A DNA stretch of 64,000 bases from Maribacter cobaltidurans (lineage in GTDB: Bacteria; Bacteroidota; Bacteroidia; Flavobacteriales; Flavobacteriaceae). Below the pieces are notes generated by a model. That model saw only the letters and a list, made by a program, of their open reading frames with translations, did not search any database and was not told the DNA's origin. Positions 43,617-53,692 of the stretch are shown here, piece after piece. Position 1 is the first letter of the stretch. Each line of letters opens with the position of its first letter. The position numbers and the translations under genes are program-made. The stretch lies in contig NZ_CP022957.1 of assembly GCF_002269385.1 (NCBI RefSeq), forward strand, positions 615,001 through 679,000, read 5' to 3'.

Positions 43617-44948
43617 ATGATATATTCTACATCCCACACAAAATATTTTCACGGACTCATGGTTGCTGCACTGGCATTGCTAATAGTTTCCTGTGGTTCG
43701 TATCAATCAGCTTCTTATTACGATAATGACGGTATTTATTCCGATGATGTACCAAGAACCGTTGAAAGAAGACCGGACAGGCAATCTAATTCAACGGCGA
43801 ATACAGAGTCCGACACTTTTACGGACTATTTTGGACAAAAGGCCGATCAATATGGACAAATAGTTGACAATGAAATTTTCACTGATATAGATTCCTATTC
43901 CAGTAACGACTTAAACGATAGTATTCCTCAAGATCAGTTAACGGATTATTACAATAGCCCGAACGACTATCAAGGCTATGGAGGTTGGGGAGATAATGCC
44001 CAAAACGTTGTTGTGAATATTTATGACAATGGATGGAACAACTGGGGCTGGGGTGGCTACTATGGTTACGGAGGATATTATGGATGGGGATGGAACAACC
44101 CATGGAGATGGAACAACTGGGGCTGGGGTGGCTATTATGGCTGGAACAACCCTTGGGGATGGAACAACTGGGGCTGGGGAGGCTACTATGGTTACGGAGG
44201 ATATTATGGATGGGGCTGGAACAACCCATGGGGATGGAACCGATGGAATCGATGGGGATGGGCCGGAAATTATGGTTGGGGAGGTTATTATGGTAACCTA
44301 TACAACAGAAATTACCGAAGGAACTATGCATACTCCTACAATCGTACAAGACGTGGTTACTACAATTCAAATAACAATGGCGTTGCGGCTTTAAGAGGAA
44401 GGTCAAATGTAAATACCAGAGGAAATTCCCCTAGGTATAGAAGCACAGATTCCAGGACAGCTTCCGCTAGGAGTTCGTCAAATACAAGAAGAAGCAGTTC
44501 CCTTAGCAGAAGAACGGTTAGCGTAGACCAAAACAGGGCCTATAGAACCAGTAGAAGCACTAGAGCTACGCCCAGGTATTATAGCAATACTAGACGAAAT
44601 GGATACTCTAGCGGAACTTCAAGATCGTCGTCCACTTACAATAGGAGCGGAATATCCGGTAGAACCAGTAGGGCCGTAACTCCTAGAACATCCACTTATA
44701 GGGGTTCTAGCTCCAGCAGAAGCAGTTCTTCTTATGGTAGTTCCAGAAGTATGGGAACAGGAAGAAGTTATAGCTCTGGAAGAAGTAGTTCAGGAAGAAG
44801 CTATAGCTCAGGAAGTAGTTCCAGGGGCTCTAATGGAAGCTATAGAAGTTCAGGCGGAAGCTCATCTAGATCTTCCGGGGGAGGTCGATCTTCTGGTGGA
44901 GGTAGGTCTTCTGGTGGAGGCAGATCTTCCGGTGGTCGAAGTAACTAA
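43617..44948 (+). CDS. Trp/Gly/Tyr-repeat and Ser/Arg-rich lipoprotein, unknown function
   Basis: A 443-residue low-complexity protein with a lipoprotein signal (LMVAALALLIVSCGS, Cys27 from the chosen ATG; a start at 43659 is also possible). Residues 30-135 are acidic. Residues 136-235 are blocks of WNNWGWGGYYG, YGGYYGWGWNNPW and similar, repeated at DNA level. Residues 235-443 are rich in Ser, Arg, Gly and Tyr, ending in repeats of SSGGGR. I do not recognise a family. The composition resembles surface, adhesive or matrix proteins, or proteins that phase-separate. It lies 28 bp before a FadL-type porin gene on the same strand and may share its transcript. Confidence 0.75.
   Translation: MIYSTSHTKYFHGLMVAALALLIVSCGSYQSASYYDNDGIYSDDVPRTVERRPDRQSNSTANTESDTFTDYFGQKADQYGQIVDNEIFTDIDSYSSNDLNDSIPQDQLTDYYNSPNDYQGYGGWGDNAQNVVVNIYDNGWNNWGWGGYYGYGGYYGWGWNNPWRWNNWGWGGYYGWNNPWGWNNWGWGGYYGYGGYYGWGWNNPWGWNRWNRWGWAGNYGWGGYYGNLYNRNYRRNYAYSYNRTRRGYYNSNNNGVAALRGRSNVNTRGNSPRYRSTDSRTASARSSSNTRRSSSLSRRTVSVDQNRAYRTSRSTRATPRYYSNTRRNGYSSGTSRSSSTYNRSGISGRTSRAVTPRTSTYRGSSSSRSSSSYGSSRSMGTGRSYSSGRSSSGRSYSSGSSSRGSNGSYRSSGGSSSRSSGGGRSSGGGRSSGGGRSSGGRSN
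44034..44285 (+). repeat. 126-bp tandem duplication inside the Trp/Gly repeat gene
   Basis: Blocks starting TGGAACAACTGGGGCTGG are at 44034, 44109 and 44160, with a diverged block at 44235. Spacing is 75, 51 and 75 bp. The 75-bp segments at 44034-44108 and 44160-44234 differ at only about three or four bases, so a 126-bp unit (75+51) has been duplicated in frame. Confidence 0.8.
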
Positions 44949-44976
44949 TCATACTCAACATTAAAAAATTGCAATA

Positions 44977-46482
44977 ATGAAAAGAATATTCACTTTCATA
45001 ACGTTATCCCTATGCCTTGTGGGTAGCGCACAAAATATAAACGATGTATTGCGCTATGGGCAGGAAAATCTACCTGGCACGGCAAGATTCCAGGCCATGG
45101 GCGGAGCTTTTGGAGCTCTAGGCGGTGACATGTCGGCACTAAATATAAATCCTGCCGGTTCAGCTGTTTTCAATAACAGTCTATTGACCCTTTCCGGAAC
45201 CCATTTTAGAAGGGATAACGATGCCAATTATTTCGGTACTCTCACCAATACGAAACGAAACGAAATAGATTTAAACCAAATTGGTGGAGCATTCGTCTTT
45301 AATAACACAGACGAAAATTCCGATTGGAAAAAATTCTCCTTGGCATTCAATTATGATATGGTCCAAAGTTTTGAAAATAAAACCTATGTTTCAGGAAATA
45401 GCAATCAAGGCATAGACAATTACTTTTTGAATTTTGCCCAAGGTGTTCCTTTTGGATCCATATTGCTTCAGGAGGATGAATTTATTGAGGACGCTTATTT
45501 AGATATTGGTGCATCACAGGGATTCAGGGAACAACAGGCTTTCTTAGGCTACTATGGCGGTATTTTAGACCCTGAGAATCAAGATGACGAAACTACAAAC
45601 TATATCAGCAACACCCAATATTCGTCAGTAAACCAAGATTTTTTAAAAACGACCACTGGGTATAATAGTAAATTTACCGTAAATGCCGCTAGTCAATTCA
45701 GGGACAATCTTTATTTAGGCGCTTCCTTAAATTTTCATAATGTGCTTTACGACCAATATACTGAGTTCACCGAAAATGGTTACGATGCAGATTCCCCTAT
45801 ACAGAGGACAACATTTGACAATCTTCTAAGTACCGAAGGAAACGGCTTTTCTTTTAGTTTGGGAGCCATTGCGAAATTGAACGACTTTGTTCGTTTGGGA
45901 GGAAGTTATCAATCCCCTACGTGGTACAGGCTAACCGATGACTTTTCCCAAAGAATAAGTTCCGATTTAGCCGATGATGACATCAATTTTATTGATTTCA
46001 ACATCGTAAACTTATTCGATACATACACTATTAAAACTCCTTCAAAATTAACTGGTAGCATGGCCTTGGTCTTTGGGCAAAACGGACTGCTAAGTTTTGA
46101 TTATGGATATCAGGATTTTTCCCAGTCGGAATTGCGACCTAATAACGATTCCAATTTCCAAACCGTGAACAACCAAATTGCAAATGAGCTTGGCGGTGTA
46201 TCTACTTTTAGGGTTGGTGGAGAATATAGATTGGGAATGGTGAGCCTTCGTGGAGGTTATAGATTTGAACAAAGTCCTTATACGAACGGTAATACTATAG
46301 ATGACCTTAATGGATTTTCTACTGGTATAGGGTTTAATTTTGGTGGTAGCCGATTGGATTTTGCTCTCAGCAGAACGGAGCAGGATATGAATGAAAGACT
46401 GTTTGATACTGGTTTGGATACCCCCGCTATGATAACCAGGATAAATACAAATGCTACTTTAAGCTATACCTTGAATTTTTAA
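44977..46482 (+). CDS. FadL/TodX-family outer-membrane transport protein
   Basis: A 501-residue protein with a signal peptide (cleavage after VGSAQ) and the family's N-terminal hallmark GTARFQAMGGAFGALGGDMSALNINPAGSAVF, which forms the plug of FadL-type channels. The rest is beta-barrel strands, ending TNATLSYTLNF with a terminal Phe. FadL relatives carry fatty acids or aromatic hydrocarbons across the outer membrane; in Bacteroidota the substrate is generally unknown. A strong terminator follows. Confidence 0.88.
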   Translation: MKRIFTFITLSLCLVGSAQNINDVLRYGQENLPGTARFQAMGGAFGALGGDMSALNINPAGSAVFNNSLLTLSGTHFRRDNDANYFGTLTNTKRNEIDLNQIGGAFVFNNTDENSDWKKFSLAFNYDMVQSFENKTYVSGNSNQGIDNYFLNFAQGVPFGSILLQEDEFIEDAYLDIGASQGFREQQAFLGYYGGILDPENQDDETTNYISNTQYSSVNQDFLKTTTGYNSKFTVNAASQFRDNLYLGASLNFHNVLYDQYTEFTENGYDADSPIQRTTFDNLLSTEGNGFSFSLGAIAKLNDFVRLGGSYQSPTWYRLTDDFSQRISSDLADDDINFIDFNIVNLFDTYTIKTPSKLTGSMALVFGQNGLLSFDYGYQDFSQSELRPNNDSNFQTVNNQIANELGGVSTFRVGGEYRLGMVSLRGGYRFEQSPYTNGNTIDDLNGFSTGIGFNFGGSRLDFALSRTEQDMNERLFDTGLDTPAMITRINTNATLSYTLNF

Positions 46483-46504
46483 ATTCATTGGATATTATAA
46501 ATAT

Positions 46505-46537
46505 AAAAAAAGGACCGAATAATTCGGTCCTTTTTTT
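46505..46537. terminator. Bidirectional terminator between the FadL-type and T9SS cargo genes
   Basis: AGGACCGAA and TTCGGTCCT pair around TAA/T, flanked by runs of seven A and seven T. The two genes converge; the hairpin overlaps the last codons of the cargo gene. Confidence 0.85.
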
Positions 46538-47993
46538 ATCTCTTAAGAGTAAAGTGCGATTGTCTTGTTTTGGCCACCAATATTCCACCATCATCTTCTT
46601 CGTACTCAAATCGAAACCAATAATCGGTCGATGGCATGGGTCTTCCATTATAATTTCCGTCCCAACCTTCAACGGCTCCTAACTGCTTAAGGAGTTTTCC
46701 ATATCGGTCAAAGATAAATACAACCGGATTCGTTAAGGTTTCTATACCCTTCACGTTCCATTCGTCGTTTATAGAATCTCCATTTGGTGTAAAAAATTTA
46801 GGGTATCCCACTACCAAAAACTCAATGGGTTCCGTAGTGCCACAACCATTTTTGTCGTTAATGACCACCGTGTTTATTCCTGGGGGTATATCCAAAAAGA
46901 CAGGATCATCTTGAAAGACACCATTATTAATAGCATACTCATAATCTCCATCCCCATCCATAATGAATTCAACATTGTTTGCATCAGGATCAACGGATAA
47001 GTTAGTATCCAAGACCTCTACCCTATCCAGAATAGGTACCCCGTAAAATGTTATTAAAATCCCGCCTAAATCGGCAACGGTCGGTGGCGTTCCAGAGGCT
47101 GTGGTTATTGTAGCGAAATATCTTCCAGAATTTGGGCTTGTTACCACTAATTCTGCGCCGCTAGGTCCTGAGCCAGCTAATGTTCCATCAATCACACCAT
47201 CATCATCATAATCTACTGTCCATTCCACGCTAGCAATATCCGGCCCTACTGGTGAGTTCAAAGCACTAAGTGTTATATCTGGGTCACCTTCACAAGCCGT
47301 AATATCAAAACCTAAAAACTCATCCCTAAGTGTACAGTCCAAAGCGGTATTCTGATTTTCCTGAACGGAATTCCCCGTAAAGGTGAGCATAAAAGGTTCC
47401 GGGTCACCGTCAAAATTAGTGTTGAAATTATTGATAAGAATATAGTAGATTTCCCCAGGTTGAACGTCCAACCATTCATCATAGGTATTTTGGCTACCTA
47501 TCAAAAAAGGAGCTCCCTCCTGGCCATTTTCGGGATTTACACCAATCCCGGTAAAACTTGTGTTGTTCACCTCATAATTACACCGAATAGGTTCAGATGT
47601 GCCATCACCAATAATTGAACAAAAATTTTGCCCCCCTATTTCATCATAGGGTCCGTAAACGGCAAAATCCCATTCCGCGGTAGGCGTTGAATTTCCAGCC
47701 GAAGGCAAAGCCTCAATATCAAAACCAACCTGGCCTCCAGTACCGGCCCTAAAGACAAACCATGAGGTATTGTTCTCTATATTGGCAGAACTAACGCTCC
47801 CTTTTTCCAAACAGCCGGTTTGTCTAATAACCTCCGGGTCAAAATCATCAATATCCCCTCCACCATCGGCAAGCCCCATAATCGGAGCGTCTGCACAAAC
47901 AGGGATTGCAGTTCTACAGTCTGCTGAGTTCTGGGCATTTGCTTTGCAAAAAAATAAGAGAAAACAACAAATAATACCGAATAATGTTCGCAT
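46536..47993 (-). CDS. Secreted protein with type B sorting domain (type IX secretion cargo)
   Basis: A 485-residue protein with a signal peptide (cleavage near ANAQ). The N-terminal 200 residues resemble the domain found at the start of many T9SS surface proteins (ADCRTAIPVCADAP and WFVFRAGTGGQVGFDIE). Ig-like segments follow. The last 85 residues are the type B C-terminal sorting domain: YPKFFTPNGDSINDEWNVKG, FIFDRYGKLLKQL, WDGNYNGRPMPSTDYWF and the closing HFTLKR. It is secreted by the type IX system and probably retained on or released from the cell surface; its binding target is not evident. Confidence 0.9.
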   Translation of the reverse strand: MRTLFGIICCFLLFFCKANAQNSADCRTAIPVCADAPIMGLADGGGDIDDFDPEVIRQTGCLEKGSVSSANIENNTSWFVFRAGTGGQVGFDIEALPSAGNSTPTAEWDFAVYGPYDEIGGQNFCSIIGDGTSEPIRCNYEVNNTSFTGIGVNPENGQEGAPFLIGSQNTYDEWLDVQPGEIYYILINNFNTNFDGDPEPFMLTFTGNSVQENQNTALDCTLRDEFLGFDITACEGDPDITLSALNSPVGPDIASVEWTVDYDDDGVIDGTLAGSGPSGAELVVTSPNSGRYFATITTASGTPPTVADLGGILITFYGVPILDRVEVLDTNLSVDPDANNVEFIMDGDGDYEYAINNGVFQDDPVFLDIPPGINTVVINDKNGCGTTEPIEFLVVGYPKFFTPNGDSINDEWNVKGIETLTNPVVFIFDRYGKLLKQLGAVEGWDGNYNGRPMPSTDYWFRFEYEEDDGGILVAKTRQSHFTLKR

Positions 47994-48395
47994 GTTTTAA
48001 TTGGGGCTAACAATATTTAACGTATATAATAACTAGGTTACATGATGTTTAGTATTTTTCGACGGATTTTTTAAGCAGTTAATCGATAAACGGTATTAAC
48101 AACACAGGAATCAGCTCTTTTACACCGCATATGCCACCCTAGTTTGATGTTTACATCAAAGGATAAATCGGCATAAATGAGTTATGTGTTTGAGGAGATG
48201 ACATTCAACTCCCGATGTAAACGATCTAGATAGTTCTTTTCAAGCAGGAATTGAGCGAATAGCTTCTGTTTTCAATTCCCTCCATTAAAAATAAACCACT
48301 AGACCTTAACATCGATTTATGTTACCTAACAACTACCAACGCATATAAAGTGCTATAGAATGTATATCTTTGCCCCTTGTTAAAATTGTTTTTAA
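47994..48395. promoter_or_regulatory. Control region upstream of folE
   Basis: These 402 bp have no gene. The perfect inverted repeat TTTGATGT-TT-ACATCAAA lies at 48143-48160, and a related GATGTAAAC occurs near 48213. A promoter for folE is at 48365-48372. The role of the palindrome is unknown. Confidence 0.45.
48365..48372 (+). promoter_or_regulatory. -7 promoter element of folE
   Basis: TATCTTTG, followed by C, fits the Bacteroidota -7 consensus TAnnTTTG and ends 23 bp before the folE ATG. The -33 element is not obvious. Confidence 0.55.
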
Positions 48396-49076
48396 ATGAA
48401 AACAGAGGGTACATTGGAGGAACATTTTGAACAGTTGGGAGATGACCACATTTCTTCATCGGAGGAAACCCCATTGCGCAAGGATGCCTTTATCCTTAGC
48501 GATGAAGAAAAAATAGAGAGGATTAAAGGAAGTGTTCGCGAAATATTGCTGACCTTGGGAATGGACCTCACAGACGATAGTCTTAAGGGTACTCCCAATA
48601 GAGTGGCCAAAATGTTCGTGAAGGAAATTTTTGGAGGATTACATCCGGATAGAAAACCCAATTCTTCCACCTTTGAGAACAAGTACAAATACGGTGAAAT
48701 GTTGGTGGAAAAGAACATAACACTTTATTCTACCTGTGAACACCACCTCCTACCCATTGTTGGAAGGGCACACGTTGCCTATATTTCAAAAGGTTCCGTG
48801 GTTGGACTTTCTAAGATGAACCGTATCGTGGATTATTATGCCAAAAGACCCCAAGTACAGGAAAGGCTAAACATTCAAATAGTTAGGGAATTACAAAAAG
48901 TATTGGGTACCGAAGATGTAGCTTGCGTAATAGATGCGAAACACCTTTGCGTAAATTCCCGTGGTATACGTGATATTGAAAGTAGTACCGTAACCGCGGA
49001 ATACGGTGGTAAATTCAAGGAAGAAGCCGTTCGTAACGAGTTTCTGGAGTATATAAATATGGATACGCAATTTTAA
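48396..49076 (+). CDS. folE: GTP cyclohydrolase I
   Basis: A 226-residue enzyme that converts GTP to dihydroneopterin triphosphate, the first step of folate and pterin synthesis. It has the conserved zinc and active-site segments STCEHHLLPIVGRAHVAYI (Cys, His, His), GLSKMNRIVDYYAKRPQVQERL, and DVACVIDAKHLCVNSRGI with the second zinc Cys. About 45 N-terminal residues form a variable acidic extension, normal for the long form. It starts a two-gene unit with cysS, 14 bp downstream. Confidence 0.96.
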   Translation: MKTEGTLEEHFEQLGDDHISSSEETPLRKDAFILSDEEKIERIKGSVREILLTLGMDLTDDSLKGTPNRVAKMFVKEIFGGLHPDRKPNSSTFENKYKYGEMLVEKNITLYSTCEHHLLPIVGRAHVAYISKGSVVGLSKMNRIVDYYAKRPQVQERLNIQIVRELQKVLGTEDVACVIDAKHLCVNSRGIRDIESSTVTAEYGGKFKEEAVRNEFLEYINMDTQF

Positions 49077-49090
49077 TTCCCTTTTAAAAA

Positions 49091-50569
49091 ATGCAATTGT
49101 ACCAAGAGCAAACGATAAGGGTTCATAATTCCCTTACGGGCAAAAAAGAGACTTTTGTTCCCATAAACGAAGGGCATATAGGCATGTATGTCTGCGGACC
49201 CACGGTATACAGTAACGTGCATCTTGGAAATTGCAGGACTTTCATGTCATTTGACATGATTTTTAGATATTTCCGTCATTTGGGATATAAGGTAAGGTAT
49301 GTAAGAAACATTACTGATGCCGGACATTTGGTGGATGATGCTGAGGATGGTGAGGACAAAATAGCCAAAAAAGCCAGGTTGGAGCAATTGGAACCCATGG
49401 AAGTCGTGCAACGATATACTGTAGACTTTCACAATATATTGGAGAAGTTTAATTTTCTGCCCCCAAGTATTGAGCCTACCGCAACGGGCCACATCATAGA
49501 ACAAATTGAAATCATTAAGGATATCCTAGAAAAAGGATATGCCTATGAGGTAAACGGTTCTGTCTATTTTGATGTTGTGAGGTTTAATGAATCCAATGAA
49601 TATGGCAAGCTAAGTGGAAGAAAACTGGAGGACATGATTGCGAACACACGTGAGCTTACGGCCCAGGATGACAAAAAAAGTCCCCAGGATTTCGCCCTTT
49701 GGAAAAAAGCCGAACCAGAACATATCATGCGCTGGCCTTCTCCGTGGGGGGACGGATTTCCAGGTTGGCATTTGGAGTGTACCGCCATGAGCACAAAATA
49801 TCTTGGTGAAACTTTTGATATTCATGGTGGAGGTATGGATTTGAAATTTCCTCACCATGAATGTGAAATAGCCCAGGCAGAAGCAAGTAATGGTAAGTCT
49901 CCGGTAAAATATTGGATGCACGCCAATATGCTTACCCTCAACGGGAAAAAAATGGCTAAATCTACCGGAAACAGTATTCTTCCGGGGGAAATTTTTTCAG
50001 GTGAAAACAATATCCTTAGCAAGCCCTTCTCCCCTGCCATGGTACGTTTTTTTATGATGCAGGCGCACTATGGAAGTATTTTGGATATTAGCAATGATGC
50101 TTTGTTAGCTTCGGAAAAAGGGTTTAACAAATTAATGGATTCAATGAGCTCCATAAAGTTGCTATCCGTGGGAAATAAAACCGATTTTGATATTGAGGCT
50201 TGGAGACAAAGTTGTTATGATGCCATGAACGATGACTTTAACACTCCTATACTTATTGCAAAACTCTTTGATGCGGTTAAACACATCAACCTTATTAAAG
50301 AAGGATCGGAGACAATCACCCAAAAGGATAAGGAATTACTTCTGGAAACTATGCAAAATTTTGTTTTCGACATCTTAGGATTGGAAGACAAACAAGGGTC
50401 CAGTGTAGATTCGGAAAAACTAAGTGGAGTTGTGGAACTGTTGATTCAGTTAAGAAAGGAAGCCAGGGAGAACAAAGATTTTGCCACTTCCGATGCAATA
50501 AGGGACCAATTGGCAGAATTGGGCATTCAATTAAAAGACGGGAAAGAAGGTACTACCTATAGCCTTTAA
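49091..50569 (+). CDS. cysS: Cysteinyl-tRNA synthetase
   Basis: A 492-residue class I synthetase. The zinc-binding [18 protein letters not shown] includes the HIGH-type HLGN. The second zinc ligands lie in [10 protein letters not shown] and [13 protein letters not shown], and the KMSKS-type loop is [10 protein letters not shown]. The C-terminal DALR-like and anticodon-binding region runs to the end ([28 protein letters not shown]). It is co-transcribed with folE. Its stop codon abuts the convergent AraC-type gene, with no terminator between them. Confidence 0.97.
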   Translation: MQLYQEQTIRVHNSLTGKKETFVPINEGHIGMYVCGPTVYSNVHLGNCRTFMSFDMIFRYFRHLGYKVRYVRNITDAGHLVDDAEDGEDKIAKKARLEQLEPMEVVQRYTVDFHNILEKFNFLPPSIEPTATGHIIEQIEIIKDILEKGYAYEVNGSVYFDVVRFNESNEYGKLSGRKLEDMIANTRELTAQDDKKSPQDFALWKKAEPEHIMRWPSPWGDGFPGWHLECTAMSTKYLGETFDIHGGGMDLKFPHHECEIAQAEASNGKSPVKYWMHANMLTLNGKKMAKSTGNSILPGEIFSGENNILSKPFSPAMVRFFMMQAHYGSILDISNDALLASEKGFNKLMDSMSSIKLLSVGNKTDFDIEAWRQSCYDAMNDDFNTPILIAKLFDAVKHINLIKEGSETITQKDKELLLETMQNFVFDILGLEDKQGSSVDSEKLSGVVELLIQLRKEARENKDFATSDAIRDQLAELGIQLKDGKEGTTYSL

Positions 50570-51490
50570 TTAGGAATACCTGATGGTTTTTACTTTGGCC
50601 TGATATTCCCCGGGTGAAAGTTGTTGCCTGTTTTTAAAGACGCGGTTAAAATAAGATCTACTTTCAAAACCGCACCGCATATAGATATCTTTAATACTCA
50701 GTCTAGGATTCTGCAATAAACCTGTAGCCAATTTTATTCGCTCATTATTAATGAATTCTATAGGTGAAATTCCAAGCTCATTTTTAAAAACCCTGTAAAA
50801 ATGTGAGGGGCTCATATATGCCTTCTTACTAAGATCTTCAACATTCAACGGTTCGTCTAGATGTTCCCGTATATATCTAATGACATAAGAAAGTCTATTA
50901 TTGCTATTTATGGACATTTGGGAACTGGTATAGATTTTACGTTCATTGGTCTGCAAAATCCTAATAATCAACTCTCTTAACATGTTATCCACAAAAAAAT
51001 CCTTAGAGGGGTGGTTTTCAGAAAAAAGAAAGAGCAATCTTTGTAGGATTTGAAAAATTCCAGGGTCGTTCACAAAATGAAAGTTGTAATCCATCAAGCT
51101 CCACTCCTTCTCATCATCCTTGGTTATACTTTCGTTCATGAACTGAAGTACGTTTTTAATTTTCTCCTCGGAAATGGCCATTGCCAAACATCGGGTAGGG
51201 TTTTTTGACTTTGCTTCCGGGAAGTCGATGCACATGGTTTCGTTCGCGGGAAGCACCAAGGACTCCCCGGGCAAAAAATCAAAGGATTCGTAATCTCTTA
51301 GATGCATTATTTTTTTACCCTCTATCATGCTAGCCAAAACAGGCTGGCTAAATTCCAGAAGCACCTTCTCCGCTTGCTCATGGGTTTCAAAAACATGCAT
51401 TGCTGCATTTTTTAGCGTATAGGAAGTTTGGTTCTCCACCATGGTCTCCAATCTTCTTCCTTTTAAAAAGGTATCGGACAACTTTAGCAT
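50570..51490 (-). CDS. AraC-family transcriptional regulator, probable control of the aldehyde dehydrogenase
   Basis: A 306-residue cytoplasmic regulator. The N-terminal AraC_N-type domain (residues 1-190) carries a cupin-like segment, FDFLPGESLVLPANETMCIDFPEA. The C-terminal DNA-binding part has two helix-turn-helices: PLNVEDLSKKAYMSPSHFYRVFKNELG and LSIKDIYMRCGFESRSYFNRVFKN. It is divergent from the aldehyde dehydrogenase/DUF779 pair across 197 bp, the typical position of a dedicated activator. The inducer is probably an alcohol or aldehyde, by inference from context. Confidence 0.9.
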   Translation of the reverse strand: MLKLSDTFLKGRRLETMVENQTSYTLKNAAMHVFETHEQAEKVLLEFSQPVLASMIEGKKIMHLRDYESFDFLPGESLVLPANETMCIDFPEAKSKNPTRCLAMAISEEKIKNVLQFMNESITKDDEKEWSLMDYNFHFVNDPGIFQILQRLLFLFSENHPSKDFFVDNMLRELIIRILQTNERKIYTSSQMSINSNNRLSYVIRYIREHLDEPLNVEDLSKKAYMSPSHFYRVFKNELGISPIEFINNERIKLATGLLQNPRLSIKDIYMRCGFESRSYFNRVFKNRQQLSPGEYQAKVKTIRYS

Positions 51491-51687
51491 TTTCTAGTAA
51501 TTTCAAGTCATATATTAATGAATGTACAAAAATTTATACTTAAAAAAATCATAATGATAGAATTGTTCATGTTATTCATAGAATCCTTCAAACCATTATA
51601 CTTCTTCTATTGTAGTTTTATAAATCTCTTGATTCCAAGAATTTGAAAACATTTAACTGATTTATTAAATTTTAAAACTTTTAAGAT

Positions 51688-53211
51688 ATGGGCAATACAG
51701 CTACCGTAGCGCAGGATGTGCTACAAAAACCGACATTCAAAAATCAATATGAAAATTTCATTGGTGGTAAATGGACCGCTCCCGTGAAAGGGGAATATTT
51801 TGAAAACACATCTCCAGTAGATGGAAAATCCTTCACTAAAATTCCAAGATCTACGGCAGAGGATATTAATAAGGCCATAGACGCAGCATGGAAGGCAGCA
51901 CCATCTTGGAACAACTCCTCTGCAACGGAACGAAGTAATATGCTATTGAAAATAGCAGACGTCATGGAAAAAAATTTGGAAGTTTTGGCAAGAGCCGAGA
52001 CTTGGGACAATGGAAAGGCCATACGGGAAACTAGGGCTGCAGATTTACCGTTGGCCATAGATCACTTTAGATATTTTGCCGGTGTAATAAGAGCCGAAGA
52101 GGGATCGGTGAGCGAATTGGACAGTAATACCGTAGCTTTGAACGTTACTGAACCTTTAGGTGTCGTTGGACAGATTATACCCTGGAACTTCCCTATTTTA
52201 ATGGCAGTTTGGAAACTGGCTCCTGCATTGGCCGCGGGCAACTGCGTAGTATTGAAGCCAGCAGAGCAAACTCCTGTAGGAATATTGATTTTAGTAGAAT
52301 TAATCCAAGATATTCTACCCGCCGGTGTTCTGAACGTAGTCAATGGATTTGGCGCAGAAGCCGGTAAGCCATTGGCATCTAGTCCAAGAATCAATAAAGT
52401 TGCCTTTACAGGTGAGACCACTACCGGGCAATTGATTATGCAATATGCCTCTAAGAATATCACTCCGGTAACTTTGGAGTTGGGTGGTAAATCACCAAAT
52501 ATATTCTTCGAGAACATTATGGATGCTGACGACGAATTCTTTGATAAATGTATTGAAGGTGCCAATATGTTCGCTCTTAATCAAGGTGAGGTTTGTACTT
52601 GCCCTTCTAGAATGCTCGTACAGGAAAGCATCTTCGATGCCTTCATGGAGCGAGTTATAGAAAGAACTAAAGCTATTAAAATGGGCCATCCACTAGATCC
52701 AAGTACCATGATGGGAGCCCAGGCATCTAGCGATCAATTTGAAAAAATTCTGAACTATATCCAAATTGGAAAGGAAGAAGGATGCGAAGTAATGACGGGA
52801 GGGGAACAGGCATACAATGAAGGACTGGAAGGCGGATTTTACATTCAACCCACCGTACTTAAGGGAAATAATAAAATGAGGGTTTTCCAAGAAGAAATTT
52901 TTGGTCCTGTGGTCTGCGTGACCACCTTTAAGGATGAGGCAGAGGCCATAGAAATTGCTAATGATACCTTATATGGACTTGGCGCTGGGGTTTGGACCAG
53001 GGATACTCATCAAGCTTATACCGTTTCACGGGCAATTAAAGCAGGTAGGGTCTGGGTAAACTGTTATCACCTTTACCCTGCACATGCACCTTTTGGAGGG
53101 TACAAAAAGTCTGGAATTGGTAGGGAAAATCACAAGATGATGTTGTCACACTACAGACAAACGAAGAACATGCTTATCTCCTACGATAAGAAAGCCATGG
53201 GATTCTTTTAA
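51688..53211 (+). CDS. NAD-dependent aldehyde dehydrogenase
   Basis: A 507-residue ALDH-superfamily enzyme that oxidises aldehydes to acids. Seen are the NAD-site Asn in [29 protein letters not shown], the [12 protein letters not shown]ossmann loop, the general base in [13 protein letters not shown], the catalytic Cys in [13 protein letters not shown], and [10 protein letters not shown] near the C-terminus. It most resembles the acetaldehyde/aliphatic type (ExaC/AldB/ThnG group). It is followed 10 bp later by a DUF779 gene, a pairing widely seen with this ALDH group, and it faces an AraC regulator gene. Confidence 0.94.
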   Translation: MGNTATVAQDVLQKPTFKNQYENFIGGKWTAPVKGEYFENTSPVDGKSFTKIPRSTAEDINKAIDAAWKAAPSWNNSSATERSNMLLKIADVMEKNLEVLARAETWDNGKAIRETRAADLPLAIDHFRYFAGVIRAEEGSVSELDSNTVALNVTEPLGVVGQIIPWNFPILMAVWKLAPALAAGNCVVLKPAEQTPVGILILVELIQDILPAGVLNVVNGFGAEAGKPLASSPRINKVAFTGETTTGQLIMQYASKNITPVTLELGGKSPNIFFENIMDADDEFFDKCIEGANMFALNQGEVCTCPSRMLVQESIFDAFMERVIERTKAIKMGHPLDPSTMMGAQASSDQFEKILNYIQIGKEEGCEVMTGGEQAYNEGLEGGFYIQPTVLKGNNKMRVFQEEIFGPVVCVTTFKDEAEAIEIANDTLYGLGAGVWTRDTHQAYTVSRAIKAGRVWVNCYHLYPAHAPFGGYKKSGIGRENHKMMLSHYRQTKNMLISYDKKAMGFF

Positions 53212-53221
53212 TAAAACAAAC

Positions 53222-53596
53222 ATGAAAACCAAAAGGGTATTGGTAAGCGATAAAGCTGCCCAAGTCATTAGGGAGCTCAAGGAAAAACATGGTGAACTTA
53301 TGTTCCACCAAAGTGGGGGTTGTTGCGATGGCTCCTCCCCCATGTGCTTTCCTAAAGGTGAACTCATGCTAGACGATAACGATATTTGGTTGGGCACCAT
53401 CGAGGGATGTGAATTTCATATGTCCAAAGACCAATTTGAATATTGGAAGCATACCCAGCTTACCGTGGATGTAACTCCTGGTAGAGGGGCAAGCTTTTCA
53501 CTGGAGATACCCATGGGCATACGCTTTGTTATTAAATCAAGACTTTACACTCCGGAAGAGTCGGAAAACTTGGAACCTGTTCGGGTGGGTGAATAA
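53222..53596 (+). CDS. DUF779 protein, partner of aldehyde dehydrogenase
   Basis: A 124-residue cytoplasmic protein of the DUF779 family. It contains the characteristic cysteine/glycine motif HQSGGCCDGSSPMCFPKGE and the later WLGTIEGCEFHMSKDQFEYW and DVTPGRGASFSLEIPMGIRF. DUF779 genes almost always lie beside an ALDH of the acetaldehyde type and may serve as an auxiliary or metal-binding partner; the mechanism is not known. A terminator follows. Confidence 0.93.
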   Translation: MKTKRVLVSDKAAQVIRELKEKHGELMFHQSGGCCDGSSPMCFPKGELMLDDNDIWLGTIEGCEFHMSKDQFEYWKHTQLTVDVTPGRGASFSLEIPMGIRFVIKSRLYTPEESENLEPVRVGE

Positions 53597-53620
53597 TATC
53601 CCTGTTGTATTTTTTAAATA

Positions 53621-53648
53621 AAAGGTCCGTGTAGCACGGGCCTTTTTT
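53621..53648 (+). terminator. Terminator after the DUF779 gene
   Basis: AAAGGTCCGTG and CACGGGCCTTT pair with one T-G pair around TAG, followed by a T run. Confidence 0.75.
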
Positions 53649-53692
53649 ACTATAAATACGATAATATATTATGTAACTTTACTGAATATTTC

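Noticed and set aside
44034..44285. CRISPR-like array
   Set aside because: The repeats are in-frame coding blocks of 51 and 75 bp without unique spacers.
43879..44406. Long minus-strand frame and two extra plus-strand frames across the Trp/Gly repeat region
   Set aside because: They are shadows produced by the low-complexity repeat; only the frame starting at 43617 has a signal peptide and a consistent protein structure.
51627..51640. TCTTG-ATTC-CAAGA as the operator of the AraC-type regulator before the aldehyde dehydrogenase gene
   Set aside because: Five-base arms are expected by chance, and AraC sites are usually direct repeats.
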